This document shows, piece after piece, positions 36,988 through 48,569 of a stretch of 64,000 bases of DNA. Each line of letters opens with the position of its first letter. Position 1 is the first letter of the stretch. The DNA is from Alphaproteobacteria bacterium (GTDB lineage Bacteria; Pseudomonadota; Alphaproteobacteria; Reyranellales; Reyranellaceae). The notes beneath the pieces were generated by a model. The model saw only the letters and a program-made list of their open reading frames with translations, made no database searches and had not been told where the DNA came from. The translations under genes were made by a program, and so were the position numbers. The stretch is from contig JAHBYP010000009.1 in assembly GCA_019635875.1 (NCBI GenBank), forward strand, positions 124,001-188,000. The letters run 5' to 3'.

Positions 36988-37590
36988 ATGCTGCGCCCTG
37001 AAATGCCCGACAAAGACCCCCTGCTGGAAGCGGCCCTATCGCATCATCGCCAGCCGCATCGCGCCTATCACGACGAGCGCCACGTGCTCGAGCTGCTGGA
37101 GCTTGCGGCCGAGCACACCCCCGATCTGACCGAGACAGAGCGGCTCGCCATCCTGTTCCACGACGCCGTCTATGTGCCCGGGGCCCCCAAGGGCATGAAC
37201 GAGACCCTCTCGGCGCTGCTGATGCGCGCCACGGTGGCCGGCCTGGTGCGCGCCGGCACGATCCCGGCGCCGCCGCAGCAGATGATCGACGACGCCGCGG
37301 CGATCATCGAGGCCACGACACATGTCGATCCGCCGTCGCCGGCGGCCGAGCGCGTCTGCGACCTCGACCTGTGGCGCCTGGCGGCGCCGTGGGAGGAGTT
37401 CCAGCAGCACAGCGCCGACATCGACCGCGAGTTCCGCCATCTCTACCCGCCGGGCGATTCGTGCAAGCTGGCGCGCAAGGAGTTCTACCGCTCCATGCTG
37501 GAGCGCGAGCACGTGTTCCACACGCCGTACTTCCGCCAGCGCTTCGAGCCGATCGCGCGCGCCAATTTCCGACGCGCGCTGCAGGCATAG
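36988..37590 (+). CDS. HD-type metal-dependent phosphohydrolase
   Basis: The 200-residue protein has HRAYHDERHVLELLELA, then LAILFHDAVYVPG (the HD pair) and CDLDLWRLA (the distal Asp), consistent with an HD metal site. This pattern is common in small predicted HD phosphohydrolases annotated without a substrate. Start codons at 36988 and 37003 are both possible. It lies 20 bp after the UDG gene on the same strand, so the two may be co-transcribed. Confidence 0.85.
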   Translation: MLRPEMPDKDPLLEAALSHHRQPHRAYHDERHVLELLELAAEHTPDLTETERLAILFHDAVYVPGAPKGMNETLSALLMRATVAGLVRAGTIPAPPQQMIDDAAAIIEATTHVDPPSPAAERVCDLDLWRLAAPWEEFQQHSADIDREFRHLYPPGDSCKLARKEFYRSMLEREHVFHTPYFRQRFEPIARANFRRALQA

Positions 37591-37591
37591 C

Positions 37592-38071
37592 TCAGGCCGC
37601 CAACGCCTTCTCGACCGCGCCGGTCACTTCCTTCGACATCGGAGCAACGCGGCTCGACCAGGCCTCAAGCAACTGGCCGTCGCGGCCGATCAGGTACTTG
37701 TGGAAGTTCCAGCGCGGCGCGGCGCCTTCGCCGAGCTCCGACGCTATCCAGCAATAGAGCGGATGCGCTGAAGCGCCGATCACCGCCTGCTTGGACGTCA
37801 TCGGGAAGGTCACGCCGAAGCGCGTTTCGCAGAAGGCACGGATCTGCTGCTCGCTGCCCGGTTCCTGGGCACCGAAATCGTTGGACGGCACGCCAAGCAC
37901 GACGAGACCCTTCGGGCCATAGGTTTCGTGCAGCTTCTGCAGGTCGGCGTATTGCGGCGTGAACCCGCAGGCCGAGGCGACGTTGACCAGCAGCACCGGC
38001 TTGCCAGCAAAGCGGCTCATCGGCAGGTCGGCGCCGTCGATGTCGGTGAAGGTGAAATCGGTTGCCGGCAT
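37592..38071 (-). CDS. Glutathione peroxidase family protein
   Basis: The 159-residue thioredoxin-fold enzyme has the peroxidatic Cys35 in NVASACGFTPQY, the GVPSNDFGAQEPG block with its conserved Gln, and WNFHKYLIGRDG with the conserved Trp and Asn. It reduces hydroperoxides using glutathione or thioredoxin. It uses cysteine rather than selenocysteine. AAGGAG precedes the ATG. It is 22 bp downstream of a molybdoenzyme gene. Confidence 0.95.
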   Translation of the reverse strand: MPATDFTFTDIDGADLPMSRFAGKPVLLVNVASACGFTPQYADLQKLHETYGPKGLVVLGVPSNDFGAQEPGSEQQIRAFCETRFGVTFPMTSKQAVIGASAHPLYCWIASELGEGAAPRWNFHKYLIGRDGQLLEAWSSRVAPMSKEVTGAVEKALAA

Positions 38072-38093
38072 CTTCTGCTCCTTTGGGACCGCT

Positions 38094-38774
38094 TCAGCTC
38101 TCCGTGTCGTAGCGCTGCTCGAGCCACGGATCGCCGTGATTGTGATAGCCGCGCACTTCCCAGAATCCCGGCTTGTCGTGCTGGCTGAACTCGATGCGCT
38201 TGATCCACTTTGCGCTCTTCCAGAAATAGAGCTTGGGCATCACCACGCGCACCGGCCCGCCGTGCTCCTGGCTGATCGGCTCGCCATTCCACTTGATCGC
38301 CAGCAGGACATCGTCGTCGGCAAAGCAGTCGAGCGGCACGTTGGTCGTATAGGTGTCATAGGAATGGAAGATCACGTGCCGTGCCTCGGGCTTCGGCTTG
38401 ACGACATCGAGGATATGCCGCGCGCTCACGCCCTCCCAGTCGTTGTCGTAGCGCGACCAGGCGGTGACGCAGTGGATGTCGCTGCGATGACGCACCATCG
38501 GCTCGTCGGTGAACTCGCCCCACTTCCACACTGTGGGGATCTCGACGAGCCCGTCGATGGTGATGCGCCAGATGCTGGTGGGGATGTCGGGCTGCACGCC
38601 GAGATCGAGCACCGGCCAGTTCTGCACCAAGCGCTGGCCCGGCGGCAGACGGTTGGCGCGACGCAAATCGGCCGCGCCGGTCAGCAAGCGGCCGTCACGC
38701 GCCCATTTCTGCTTGCTGTCGATCAGCTTATCCCTGATCCGGCCGAACAAGCCGACACTGTCATCGTCCTGCAT
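38094..38774 (-). CDS. Sulfite-oxidase-like molybdopterin oxidoreductase
   Basis: The 226-residue protein has the oxidoreductase molybdopterin-binding fold. The likely molybdenum ligand Cys102 lies in DIHCVTAWSRYD, followed by SYDTYTTNVPL and GGPVRVVMPKLYFWKSAKW. It lacks a Tat signal, a haem domain and a dimerisation domain, as in short YuiH-like cytoplasmic members. Its substrate is unknown. It is transcribed with the glutathione peroxidase gene and sits after a nested palindrome. Confidence 0.85.
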   Translation of the reverse strand: MQDDDSVGLFGRIRDKLIDSKQKWARDGRLLTGAADLRRANRLPPGQRLVQNWPVLDLGVQPDIPTSIWRITIDGLVEIPTVWKWGEFTDEPMVRHRSDIHCVTAWSRYDNDWEGVSARHILDVVKPKPEARHVIFHSYDTYTTNVPLDCFADDDVLLAIKWNGEPISQEHGGPVRVVMPKLYFWKSAKWIKRIEFSQHDKPGFWEVRGYHNHGDPWLEQRYDTES

Positions 38775-38801
38775 CACCACCGAACTCCGTCGCTCGCCTT
38801 C

Positions 38802-38933
38802 CCTTCCCCCGGAGGGGGAAGGTGCCCGAAGGGCGGAAGGGGGATGTCGAAGACGGACTCCTGCGTTCGTCCTCGACATCCCCCATCCGTCATCGCGCTT
38901 CGCGCGCTGCCACCTTCCCCCTCCGGGGGAAGG
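38802..38933. repeat. 132-bp nested palindrome, family B intergenic repeat
   Basis: Outer arms 38802-38824 and 38911-38933 are perfect 23-bp inverted repeats, each itself near-palindromic (CTTCCCCCGGAGGGGGAAG). Inner arms 38839-38855 and 38868-38884 (GGGGGATGTCGAAGACG) are reverse complements with one mismatch. It is the whole spacer between the acyl-CoA ligase and molybdoenzyme genes. The form suggests a non-autonomous REP/MITE-like element. No other copy is in the window. Confidence 0.85.
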
Positions 38934-38944
38934 TAGGCAAGACG

Positions 38945-40477
38945 TCAGATCGTGCGGCCCGCCTTCTCCCAGTAGGGCTGGCGGAGCTTGCGCTTGAAGA
39001 TCTTGCCGGAATCCTCGCGCGGCAGCTCCGGCGTAAATTCGACGACCTTGGGGATCTTGTACTTCGCCAGTCGCTCCGCAAGATATGCGCGCACGTCGCC
39101 GGCGCCGATGGCATTGCCGTCGATCGGCTGGATATGAGCGCAGATCGCCTCGCCGAATTCCTCGTCGGGAATGCCGAACACGGCACAGTCGCGCACGCCG
39201 GGCATCTGGATCAGCACCGACTCGATCTCCGCCGGATAGATGTTCACGCCGCCGGAGATGATCATGTCGCGCTTGCGATCGCACAGGAAGACGTAGCCGT
39301 CGGCGTCCATGTAGCCGACATCGCCGACCGTCACGAGATCGCCCAGCGCCACGTCGCGGCGCTTTGCGTCGTCGTTGTTGTAGGTGAAATCGCTCAGCCC
39401 GGGCGCCTTGAGGTAGATCTCGCCCACCTCGCCCTGCTTCACGTCGCGGCCCTGCTCGTCGACGATGCGCAGGATGCCGCCGGGCACCACGCGGCCCACC
39501 GTGCCGGGCTTCTTCAACGCCTCCTCCGAGGTGTGCCAGACCACGACACCGGTCTCGGTGGCGCCGTAGTACTCGTTGATCACCGGTCCCCACCACTCGA
39601 TCATGCCGCGCTTCACCGCGGGCGCGCAGGGCGCGGCGCCATGGGTCAGGAAGCGCAGCGAGGAGACGTCGTACTTCCCCTTCACCTCCTGCGGCAGGCG
39701 CAGCAGGCGCACGAACATGGTGGGCACGATGTGCATGTGACTGACCTTGTGGCGATCGATCAGCCTGAGCATGTCCTCGGCCTCGAAGCGCGGCTGCAGC
39801 ACGATGGTCAGCCCCAACCGCGCCGCGACCATGCCGTAGGCCGCGGGCGCGGAGTGGTACATCGGCCCGTTCATCAGGACGACAGTGCCGGGGTCGGCCC
39901 TAAGATCCCAGACCACCGCGACCTGATCCATCATCGATTGCTGCACCTCGGGCGGCGTCGGCCGCCGCCGCACGCCCTTCGGCTTTCCGGTGGTCCCAGA
40001 GGTGTAGATCATGCTGCCGCGCGACGCCGGCGGCGGCTGCATATGCGGCGTGGCGGCGGCGAGAAAGTCGTCCCAGGCGGTGACGCCGTCAGGCACATTC
40101 GCCTGCTCGTCGCCGACGGCATACGCCGCGGCGATCTCCGGCGGCGTCTCGACCGCCAGCACCTTCACTCCGGCGGGGATCGCGTCCCTCACCTTCGCCA
40201 GCAGATCGGCATGTGCCACCAGCGCCTTGGCGCCGCTGTCGCTCAGGATGTAGCCCGCCTCCTCGCCGGTGAAATGCCAGTTGATCGGCACCGCATAGGC
40301 GCCCAGCAGCGAGGCCGCCATATTGGCCTCGAACAGCTCGAGATCGTTGCGCAGCAGAAGCGCAATCGAATCGTCTTCGCCCACGCCCAGTGCCTTCAGC
40401 GCGCCGGCCGCCCTGGCCGCGCGTGCCGCCAGCGCGACATGCGAGCGTTCGCGCTCGCCCGAGATGATGCGGCTCAA
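38945..40477 (-). CDS. Acyl-CoA synthetase (AMP-forming ligase)
   Basis: The 510-residue enzyme has the ANL-family motifs SMIYTSGTTGKPKGV (P-loop), NEYYGATETG, VGDVGYMDADGYVFLCDRKRD (split as GDVGYMDADGY and FLCDRKRDMIISGG) and the C-terminal Lys in EDSGKIFKRKLR. It activates a carboxylic acid to its CoA ester. The start is an unusual TTG with GGAGG five bases upstream. It follows the periplasmic binding protein gene by 10 bp. The acid is unknown, but it may be the ligand of that binding protein or a product of it. Confidence 0.92.
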   Translation of the reverse strand: MSRIISGERERSHVALAARAARAAGALKALGVGEDDSIALLLRNDLELFEANMAASLLGAYAVPINWHFTGEEAGYILSDSGAKALVAHADLLAKVRDAIPAGVKVLAVETPPEIAAAYAVGDEQANVPDGVTAWDDFLAAATPHMQPPPASRGSMIYTSGTTGKPKGVRRRPTPPEVQQSMMDQVAVVWDLRADPGTVVLMNGPMYHSAPAAYGMVAARLGLTIVLQPRFEAEDMLRLIDRHKVSHMHIVPTMFVRLLRLPQEVKGKYDVSSLRFLTHGAAPCAPAVKRGMIEWWGPVINEYYGATETGVVVWHTSEEALKKPGTVGRVVPGGILRIVDEQGRDVKQGEVGEIYLKAPGLSDFTYNNDDAKRRDVALGDLVTVGDVGYMDADGYVFLCDRKRDMIISGGVNIYPAEIESVLIQMPGVRDCAVFGIPDEEFGEAICAHIQPIDGNAIGAGDVRAYLAERLAKYKIPKVVEFTPELPREDSGKIFKRKLRQPYWEKAGRTI

Positions 40478-40487
40478 TGCGGCCTCC

Positions 40488-41693
40488 TCAGCCAGCCTCG
40501 ATGACGTCGCCGATCAGACGGTAGGACGTGCCGTCGAAGCGCTGCAAGCGCAGCTTCTGGTAGGGCTTGTAGTCGTTCGCCGAGGTGTCGAGCGTGATGC
40601 CCGGCAGGGTCAGCGGCGAGGTGTATCCCTTCAGGCTCGCGGCCTGCTTCATGACGTTCTCGCGCGTCAGCTCGTCGCCGCACTGGCGCAGCACATGGGC
40701 GATCAGGTGGCCGTAGGTGAAGCCGGCGGCGGCGAAGGAATCGTGCGGATTGAGCTCCGGTGCCCAGCGCTTGATGAAGGCGTAGTACTCTTTCATCCCG
40801 GCGTCGTCCTCCCAGGCTGGATCGCCCGGGCTCTTGGCGTTCGCCGCGGTGATCACGCCGGTCGCGGCGTCGGTACCGGCCGGACGCAGCACGCCGACGA
40901 CCGAGGACGAGCCCACTGGCAGGTAGACCTGGGCCTTCCAGCCGAGCTCGCGCGCCTTGCGGATCGCCTGCGTCGCATGCTTGCCCGTGGCGATGACGAA
41001 CAGTGCGTCTGCGTTGCTGGCGCGCAGCTGGATGACCTGCGAATCGACCGTTGGATCGGTCGTCTCGTAGGTCACCTCGGCCACGATCATGTCCTTGGCC
41101 TTCGCACCGAGCGCGTGGCGGAAGCCCTCGGCGTAGTCCTTGCCGAAATCGTCGTTCTGGCGAAGCAGCGCGATCCTGGCATTGGGCGTGCTCTGCAGGA
41201 TGTGGCGCGCGTAGACCTCGCCCTCGGTCTCATAGGCGATCATCCCCATCATGGTCCAGGGATGGTTCTTGGGATCGTTCCATTGCGAGGCGCCCGTCAG
41301 AATGAACAGCTGCGGCACCTTGCGCTGATTGAGATAGCGATGGATCGCGCGGTTGGTGGCGGTGCCCAGTGTATTGACGATGGCCAGCACCTTCTCGCTC
41401 TCGACCAGCTGGCGCGTCATCTCCACGGTCTTGGGCGGGCTGTAGCCGTCGTCGAGGCTGACCAACGTCACCTTGCGGCCGTTGATGCCCTTCTGCGTCT
41501 CGTTGAGCATGCGGAAATACGCCGCCTGCGACTTGCCGACGACACCCAGAGCCGAGACCGGGCCGCTATAGGGCATGCTCTGGCCCAGCCTGATCTCGCT
41601 GTCGCTGGCGCCGGGCCCATAGCTCTTGGCCCAGGCGGCGCTGCCGACTACCGGTACCGCCAACGCGCCCAACGAAAATGCACGTCGCTTCAT
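40488..41693 (-). CDS. ABC-type substrate-binding protein, branched-chain amino-acid (LivK) type
   Basis: The 401-residue protein has a signal peptide (MKRRAFSLGALAVPVVGSAAWA) and a type I periplasmic-binding fold starting IRLGQSMPYSGPVSALG, with VTLVSLDDGYSPPKTVEMTR and VLAIVNTLGTATNRA. This is the LivK-like Peripla_BP_6 group, which binds branched-chain amino acids, amides, urea or aromatic acids. Liv permease and ATPase genes are absent nearby. The start overlaps the TetR gene stop by 4 bp. Confidence 0.92.
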   Translation of the reverse strand: MKRRAFSLGALAVPVVGSAAWAKSYGPGASDSEIRLGQSMPYSGPVSALGVVGKSQAAYFRMLNETQKGINGRKVTLVSLDDGYSPPKTVEMTRQLVESEKVLAIVNTLGTATNRAIHRYLNQRKVPQLFILTGASQWNDPKNHPWTMMGMIAYETEGEVYARHILQSTPNARIALLRQNDDFGKDYAEGFRHALGAKAKDMIVAEVTYETTDPTVDSQVIQLRASNADALFVIATGKHATQAIRKARELGWKAQVYLPVGSSSVVGVLRPAGTDAATGVITAANAKSPGDPAWEDDAGMKEYYAFIKRWAPELNPHDSFAAAGFTYGHLIAHVLRQCGDELTRENVMKQAASLKGYTSPLTLPGITLDTSANDYKPYQKLRLQRFDGTSYRLIGDVIEAG

Positions 41694-42331
41694 GACTGTC
41701 CCCTCCTCTCGCGTTTCTTCGGCGCCTCGTCCTTCGCCGCGCGCGCGCCGCGCGCGATCAGCCGCATGGTCGCGGCGTGCAGATCGCGGAACCCCGCATC
41801 TTCGCTGAGGAAGCCGGCCAGACGCAGCACCACCAGGCCATGCACCGCCGCCCACATGGCGTAGCCGACGATACGTGCGTCGCCCTCGACCAGCCCGACC
41901 GAAGCCATGTCCTCGGCCTGCCGCGTGATGAAGCCGCGCGCCCGCTTGGACTCCCGCGCCAACTCGGGATGCTCGGTGTCCTCGGCGCGGTGGTGGTCGA
42001 ACATGATGCGGTAGGCTGCCGGGTTGGCGAGCGCGAAGTCGAGATAGGCCTGGCCCACGGCGCGAGCCCGCCTCGCCGGATCGGCGTGCCGTCCGGCCTC
42101 CGCTTCCAGCGCGTCGGCAAAGCGCCGGAAGGCGTCGGCGCGCACCGCCGCCAGGATCTCGTCCTTGTCCTTGAAGTAGCGGTACGGCGTCTTGGGACTG
42201 CAGCCCAGGTCGTCGGCGAGCTGGCGCATGGTCACGCCGTCATAGCCGTAGCGCGCGAAGCGCTCGGTCGCGACGCGACAGAGCTCGCTGCGGAAACCCG
42301 CGATGTCCTCGGCGGATAGGATCTTGGGCAC
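41690..42331 (-). CDS. TetR family transcriptional regulator
   Basis: The 213-residue protein has an N-terminal TetR helix-turn-helix (ATERFARYGYDGVTMRQLADDLG, read as ERFARYGYDGVTMRQLA, then SPKTPYRYFKDKDEILAA). The C-terminal ligand-binding domain includes AYLDFALANPAAYRIMFDH, which is common in TetR_C regulators of lipid or aromatic metabolism. The start is a GTG. A TTCAC-AGC-GTGAA palindrome lies 10 bp upstream, which suggests autoregulation of the tetR, binding-protein and ligase operon. Confidence 0.92.
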   Translation of the reverse strand: MPKILSAEDIAGFRSELCRVATERFARYGYDGVTMRQLADDLGCSPKTPYRYFKDKDEILAAVRADAFRRFADALEAEAGRHADPARRARAVGQAYLDFALANPAAYRIMFDHHRAEDTEHPELARESKRARGFITRQAEDMASVGLVEGDARIVGYAMWAAVHGLVVLRLAGFLSEDAGFRDLHAATMRLIARGARAAKDEAPKKRERRGQS

Positions 42332-42340
42332 GGCCTCTTT

Positions 42341-42357
42341 AATTCACAGCGTGAACT
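42341..42357. promoter_or_regulatory. Candidate TetR operator
   Basis: TTCAC-AGC-GTGAA (with AA before and CT after) is a perfect 5-bp dyad with a 3-bp spacer. It sits 10 bp upstream of the tetR start and in the 103-bp spacer shared with the divergent marR gene. Dyads of this size and position are typical of TetR autoregulation. No binding data are available. Confidence 0.5.
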
Positions 42358-42434
42358 GATAGTCAACCCAAGCTTCCGGTCCTATAGATTGCACAATACT
42401 TGCGTACGGCACTATCTCGGCCTATATCCTGCCG

Positions 42435-42881
42435 ATGCCGGCCCCCTCCTTTGCCGCGGTCATCCACCTGCTGCGCGCCCAGGCCGCTATCGCCGACCGC
42501 TTCTCCCGCGGGCTGGGCGTCCTGCACGGCCTGGGCCTCAACGAGGTGCTGCTGCTGATGCATCTCGAGCGCGCACCCTCGAACCGGCTCAGCCGCGTCG
42601 ACCTCGCCCAGCGTCTGAGCGTCAGCCCGTCGACCGTCACCCGCATGACCTCGCCGCTGGAAAAGATCGGCATGGTCGGCCGGCAATCCAACCCGCGCGA
42701 TGCGCGGCTGGCCTATGTCGTGCTGACCGCCGGCGGCCGCAAGGCGATCGCCAATGCCCGTGCCTCGCTGGAGCAGATGGCCGAGGGCGTCTTCCGCGAC
42801 CGCTGGGCCGACGAGGAGATCGCCACGCTGGCGTCCCTGCTCGCCCGCCTCACGTCAGGCCAGCCCGGCGACATCGCCTGA
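42435..42881 (+). CDS. MarR family transcriptional regulator
   Basis: The 148-residue protein has the MarR winged-helix core: LGLNEVLLLMHLERAPSNRL, LAQRLSVSPSTVTRMTSPLEKIGMV (recognition helix VSPSTVTRM) and the wing NPRDARLAYVVLT. The flanking helices would form the dimer interface. It diverges from the tetR operon, and TTGC repeats at about 42382-42398 in the shared spacer may be part of its site. A P-loop protein gene follows 13 bp downstream. Confidence 0.92.
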   Translation: MPAPSFAAVIHLLRAQAAIADRFSRGLGVLHGLGLNEVLLLMHLERAPSNRLSRVDLAQRLSVSPSTVTRMTSPLEKIGMVGRQSNPRDARLAYVVLTAGGRKAIANARASLEQMAEGVFRDRWADEEIATLASLLARLTSGQPGDIA

Positions 42882-42894
42882 ACAGAGTCCCCTG

Positions 42895-43386
42895 ATGATC
42901 CTGCACCTTATCTGCGGCTCCACCGGCGCCGGCAAGACGACATATGCACTGGAGCTCTGCCGGCAGACCGGCGCGGTCCACTTCTCGATCGATGAGTGGA
43001 TGGTGAGCCTCTACGGCCCGGATGCGCCACAACCGCCGGACTGGGGCTGGATTTCCACACGCGTGCGCCGCTGCGAGGATCTCATCGCGATCCTGGCGCT
43101 GCAAACCGCGGGCCGCGGTGTACCAGCCGTGCTGGATCTCTCATTCCTGCGTGCCGCCGACCGTAAGCGCTTCGCCGACAAGGCGCGCGAGGCCGGCGTG
43201 CCGGTCAAGCTGCACCATGTCGATGTCGCGGCGGATGAACGCTGGCGCCGCGTGCAGGAGCGCAATGACCGCAAGGGCGAGACCTATCGACTCGCCGTCA
43301 CGCGCTTCATGTTCGATGGCATCGAGTCGATATGGCAGCCGCCCGGCACGGACGAGATGGCTGCTCTCGACGGCGTGCGGGTCTGA
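42895..43386 (+). CDS. P-loop kinase-like ATP-binding protein (AAA_33 type)
   Basis: The 163-residue protein starts MILHLICGSTGAGKTTYALEL, a Walker A motif (GSTGAGKT), followed by FSIDEWMVSLYG, and AVLDLSFLRAADRKRF as the Walker B region. An arginine-rich lid reads RWRRVQERNDRKGE. It resembles small predicted kinases of the zeta-toxin/AAA_33 group that phosphorylate small molecules or nucleic acids. No antitoxin-like partner is adjacent. It probably shares a transcript with the MarR gene. Confidence 0.85.
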   Translation: MILHLICGSTGAGKTTYALELCRQTGAVHFSIDEWMVSLYGPDAPQPPDWGWISTRVRRCEDLIAILALQTAGRGVPAVLDLSFLRAADRKRFADKAREAGVPVKLHHVDVAADERWRRVQERNDRKGETYRLAVTRFMFDGIESIWQPPGTDEMAALDGVRV

Positions 43387-44559
43387 TCAGGCGGTTTCCT
43401 CGAACAGCTCGCGGCCGATCAGCCAGCGGCGGATCTCCGAGGTGCCGGCGCCGATCTCGTAGAGCTTGGCGTCGCGCAGGAAGCGGCCGGTGGGATAGTC
43501 GTTGATGTAGCCGTTGCCGCCGAGGATCTGGATGGCGTCGAGCGCGATCAGGGTGGCCTTCTCGGCGGCATAGAGGATCGCGCCGGCGGCGTCCTTGCGC
43601 GTGGTCTTGCCGGCGTCGCAGGCCCGGTTGACCGCGTAGACGTAGGCGCGCGCGGCGTTCATCACGGTGTACATGTCGGCGACCTTGCCCTGGATCAGCT
43701 GGAAGGTGCCGATGGGCTGGCCGAACTGCTTGCGTTCGTGGATGTAGGGCACGACCACGTCCATGCAGCTCTGCATGATGCCCAACGGGCCGGCCGCCAG
43801 CACCGCGCGTTCATAGTCGAGGCCGGACATCAGCACGTTGACGCCCTTGCCGACCTGGCCCAGCACGTTCTCCTCGGGAATCTCGACATCCTCGAACACC
43901 AGCTCGCCGGTCGAGGAGCCGCGCATGCCCATCTTGTCGAGCTTCTGCGCCACCTTGAATCCCTTGAATCCAGTCTCGACGACGAAGGTCGTCATGCCGC
44001 GAGGACCCGCCGCCGGATCGGTCTTGGCATAGACGACGATGACCTGCGCGTCGGGGCTGTTGGTAATCCACATCTTCGTGCCGTTGAGCACGTAGCGATC
44101 GCCCTTCTTCTCGGCGCGCAGCTTCATCGACACCACGTCGGAGCCGGCGCCAGTCTCGCTCATGGCGAGGCTGCCGACATGCTCGCCGGAGATCAGCTTG
44201 GGCAGATACCGGCGTTTCAGCTCGTCGCTGCCGTTGCGGCGAATCTGGTTGACGCAGAGGTTGGAATGCGCGCCGTAGCTCAGGCCGACCGCCGCCGAGC
44301 CACGGCTGATCTCCTCGACCGCGATCGCCTGCTCGAGATAGCCCAGCCCGGCGCCGCCATATTCCTCCTCGACCGTGATGCCCAGCAGGCCCAGCGCACC
44401 CATCCGCGGCCACAGCTCGCGCGGGAAGCGATCGGTCCTGTCGAGCTCGTTGGCGATCGGTGCCACGTCGTCGGCGGTGAAGCGCTGCACCGTCTCGCGA
44501 ATCGCATCGGCGGTCTCGCCCAGCATGAAGTCGAAGGGCGGCATGCGGTTGGAAATCAT
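43387..44559 (-). CDS. ivd: Isovaleryl-CoA dehydrogenase
   Basis: The 390-residue flavoprotein has [15 protein letters not shown] and the C-terminal [16 protein letters not shown]. The catalytic Glu250 lies in [18 protein letters not shown]; a base at this place is the mark of isovaleryl-CoA dehydrogenases, whereas most acyl-CoA dehydrogenases use a later Glu. Here the C-terminal position reads YEIGAGTSE, with no Glu at the usual site, which fits. It acts in leucine degradation. Methylcrotonyl-CoA carboxylase genes are not adjacent. Electrons go to ETF. Confidence 0.94.
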   Translation of the reverse strand: MISNRMPPFDFMLGETADAIRETVQRFTADDVAPIANELDRTDRFPRELWPRMGALGLLGITVEEEYGGAGLGYLEQAIAVEEISRGSAAVGLSYGAHSNLCVNQIRRNGSDELKRRYLPKLISGEHVGSLAMSETGAGSDVVSMKLRAEKKGDRYVLNGTKMWITNSPDAQVIVVYAKTDPAAGPRGMTTFVVETGFKGFKVAQKLDKMGMRGSSTGELVFEDVEIPEENVLGQVGKGVNVLMSGLDYERAVLAAGPLGIMQSCMDVVVPYIHERKQFGQPIGTFQLIQGKVADMYTVMNAARAYVYAVNRACDAGKTTRKDAAGAILYAAEKATLIALDAIQILGGNGYINDYPTGRFLRDAKLYEIGAGTSEIRRWLIGRELFEETA

Positions 44560-44799
44560 GATCGCAACGGTTCCTCGTGACGCTTGGAGGGCATGATCCA
44601 CGAAATCATCGCGCCTGTCGGCCTGAATCGACGAGCTGTGCAGGGTCCTATCCCCTCGGCTGGCGGCAGCGACGCGCTTGCGCCCGCAAGGCTGCCGGGA
44701 TCCGGCTGCCCTGCAACAGTCAGTCGCGATCGCCTGGGCGGCGCGGTCGGAAAGGCACGGGCCGAACGGCTGGGGCGGTTGGTCCAATCCGCACTGGCC

Positions 44800-46182
44800 C
44801 TAAAGCAGAAAGACTGCCGCAAGCCCCAGGAAAGCGCAGAAGCCTACCACATCGGTCACGGCCGTCAGGATCACGGTGGACGACACCGCGGGATCCACCC
44901 CGGCCCGACGCAGGCCCAACGGTATCAACGCGCCTGAGAATGCGGCGATGACCAGATTGATGATCATCGCGGCGGCGATCACCAGGGCGATGCGCAGGTC
45001 ATCGAAGCGCAGCCAGGTGATGGCCCCGAGCAGCAGTGCGAAAGTGAAGCCGTTGGCGCCACCGACGAACAGCTCCTTGATCACGAAGCGCGCGACATTG
45101 GCGATGGTAAGCTCGCCCATTGCCAACGCGCGCACCGCAACGGTGACGGTCTGCATGCCGGCATTGCCGCCCATCGAGGCGACGATCGGCATCAGCACGG
45201 CCAGCGCCACGATCTTCTGCAGCTCGTCCTCGAACTGGCCGATTGCTAGCGAGGCCAGCAGCGCCGTGCCGAGATTGACCAGCAGCCACCAGAAGCGCTG
45301 GCGCGCCGTGCGCACCATGGGCGCGTGGACGTCATCCTCGCGCACGCCACCCATCTTCAGCAGATCGTCCTCAGCCTCCTCGTCGATGACATCAAGCACG
45401 TCGTCGACCATGATCACGCCCAGCAGGCGGTCCGAGGAATCGATCACCGGACAGGACACCAGATTCTGGTCGCGGAAGATGTGCGCGACCTGCTCCTGCT
45501 CCGTCGTCACCGGGATCGAAGGAATGTCGGGGTCCATGATCTCGATGATCGGCACCGGGCGCTTGGTGCGCAGCATGCGGCCCAGCGCGACCGATCCCAA
45601 CAAACGGCGTTGCTCATCGACAACGAAGAGGTCGTAGACGTCGTCCGGCAGATCGGTGGCCTCGCGGCAGTAGTCGATGACCTGGCCGACGGTCCACGTG
45701 CTTGGCACCGCCACAAGCTCGCGCTGCATCAGACGGCCGGCAGTGTACTCCGGATAGGCCAGCGTCGCCTCGATCGCCGCGCGCTCGTCGGCCGGCAGCG
45801 CCGCCAGCACCTGCGCGCGTTCCTCGTCGGGCAGGTCCTCGATGATGTCGGCAGCGTCGTCCGTATCGAGCTCGCGCGCCGCCTCGGCGATGTCCCTGGG
45901 CTCGAGCGCCTCCAGCACCTCGTCGCGCACGTCATCATCGAGCTCGACCAGGGTTTCGGGGTCGAGGTCGCGCTTCAGGATGCCGATGAGCTGGTTCCGC
46001 GCGTCCGAACGGACCTGCTCCAGCAGGTGAGCGACGCCGGCCGGACTCAGATCGGCGGCGATGGCGCGAATCTCGTCGACTCGTCCATGTTCGAGGTGCT
46101 CGAGTACGGTGCGCAGCAGCGTCTCGGTTACCTCCTCCAGGCTCTCACTTTCCTCGCCGGGAGCGCGCGCAGTGTCGGCCAT
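44800..46182 (-). CDS. mgtE: Magnesium transporter MgtE
   Basis: The 460-residue protein has an N-terminal superhelical MgtE_N domain (about residues 30-130, with [18 protein letters not shown]), a CBS pair at about 140-260 and a C-terminal channel domain with five membrane segments ([21 protein letters not shown] is read as [14 protein letters not shown]). It is a gated magnesium channel in the inner membrane. The acidic cytosolic domains sense magnesium. No M-box-like leader is visible in the 72-bp spacer upstream, so transcription control here is unclear. Confidence 0.95.
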   Translation of the reverse strand: MADTARAPGEESESLEEVTETLLRTVLEHLEHGRVDEIRAIAADLSPAGVAHLLEQVRSDARNQLIGILKRDLDPETLVELDDDVRDEVLEALEPRDIAEAARELDTDDAADIIEDLPDEERAQVLAALPADERAAIEATLAYPEYTAGRLMQRELVAVPSTWTVGQVIDYCREATDLPDDVYDLFVVDEQRRLLGSVALGRMLRTKRPVPIIEIMDPDIPSIPVTTEQEQVAHIFRDQNLVSCPVIDSSDRLLGVIMVDDVLDVIDEEAEDDLLKMGGVREDDVHAPMVRTARQRFWWLLVNLGTALLASLAIGQFEDELQKIVALAVLMPIVASMGGNAGMQTVTVAVRALAMGELTIANVARFVIKELFVGGANGFTFALLLGAITWLRFDDLRIALVIAAAMIINLVIAAFSGALIPLGLRRAGVDPAVSSTVILTAVTDVVGFCAFLGLAAVFLL

Positions 46183-46254
46183 GGCGGTCTCCTTGGTACG
46201 CTATCTCTCTCTCGGCCTTCCCCGACAGTGGGGGTAGGCAGGAACGGTGGCCGA

Positions 46255-48537
<2,283 letters not shown>

Positions 48538-48569
48538 GTTTCCTCCCGGGTATGCACCCCAAACAAAGC

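Noticed and set aside
42895-43386. Zeta-like toxin of a toxin-antitoxin pair
   Set aside because: The P-loop protein lacks an adjacent antitoxin. Its neighbour is an ordinary MarR regulator.
44560-44799. Hidden gene or RNA in the 240-bp spacer between ivd and mgtE
   Set aside because: Short frames there lack ribosome binding sites and motifs, and no clear hairpin was found.
46183-46254. M-box magnesium riboswitch ahead of mgtE
   Set aside because: The spacer is only 72 bp and shows no M-box-like conserved helices.
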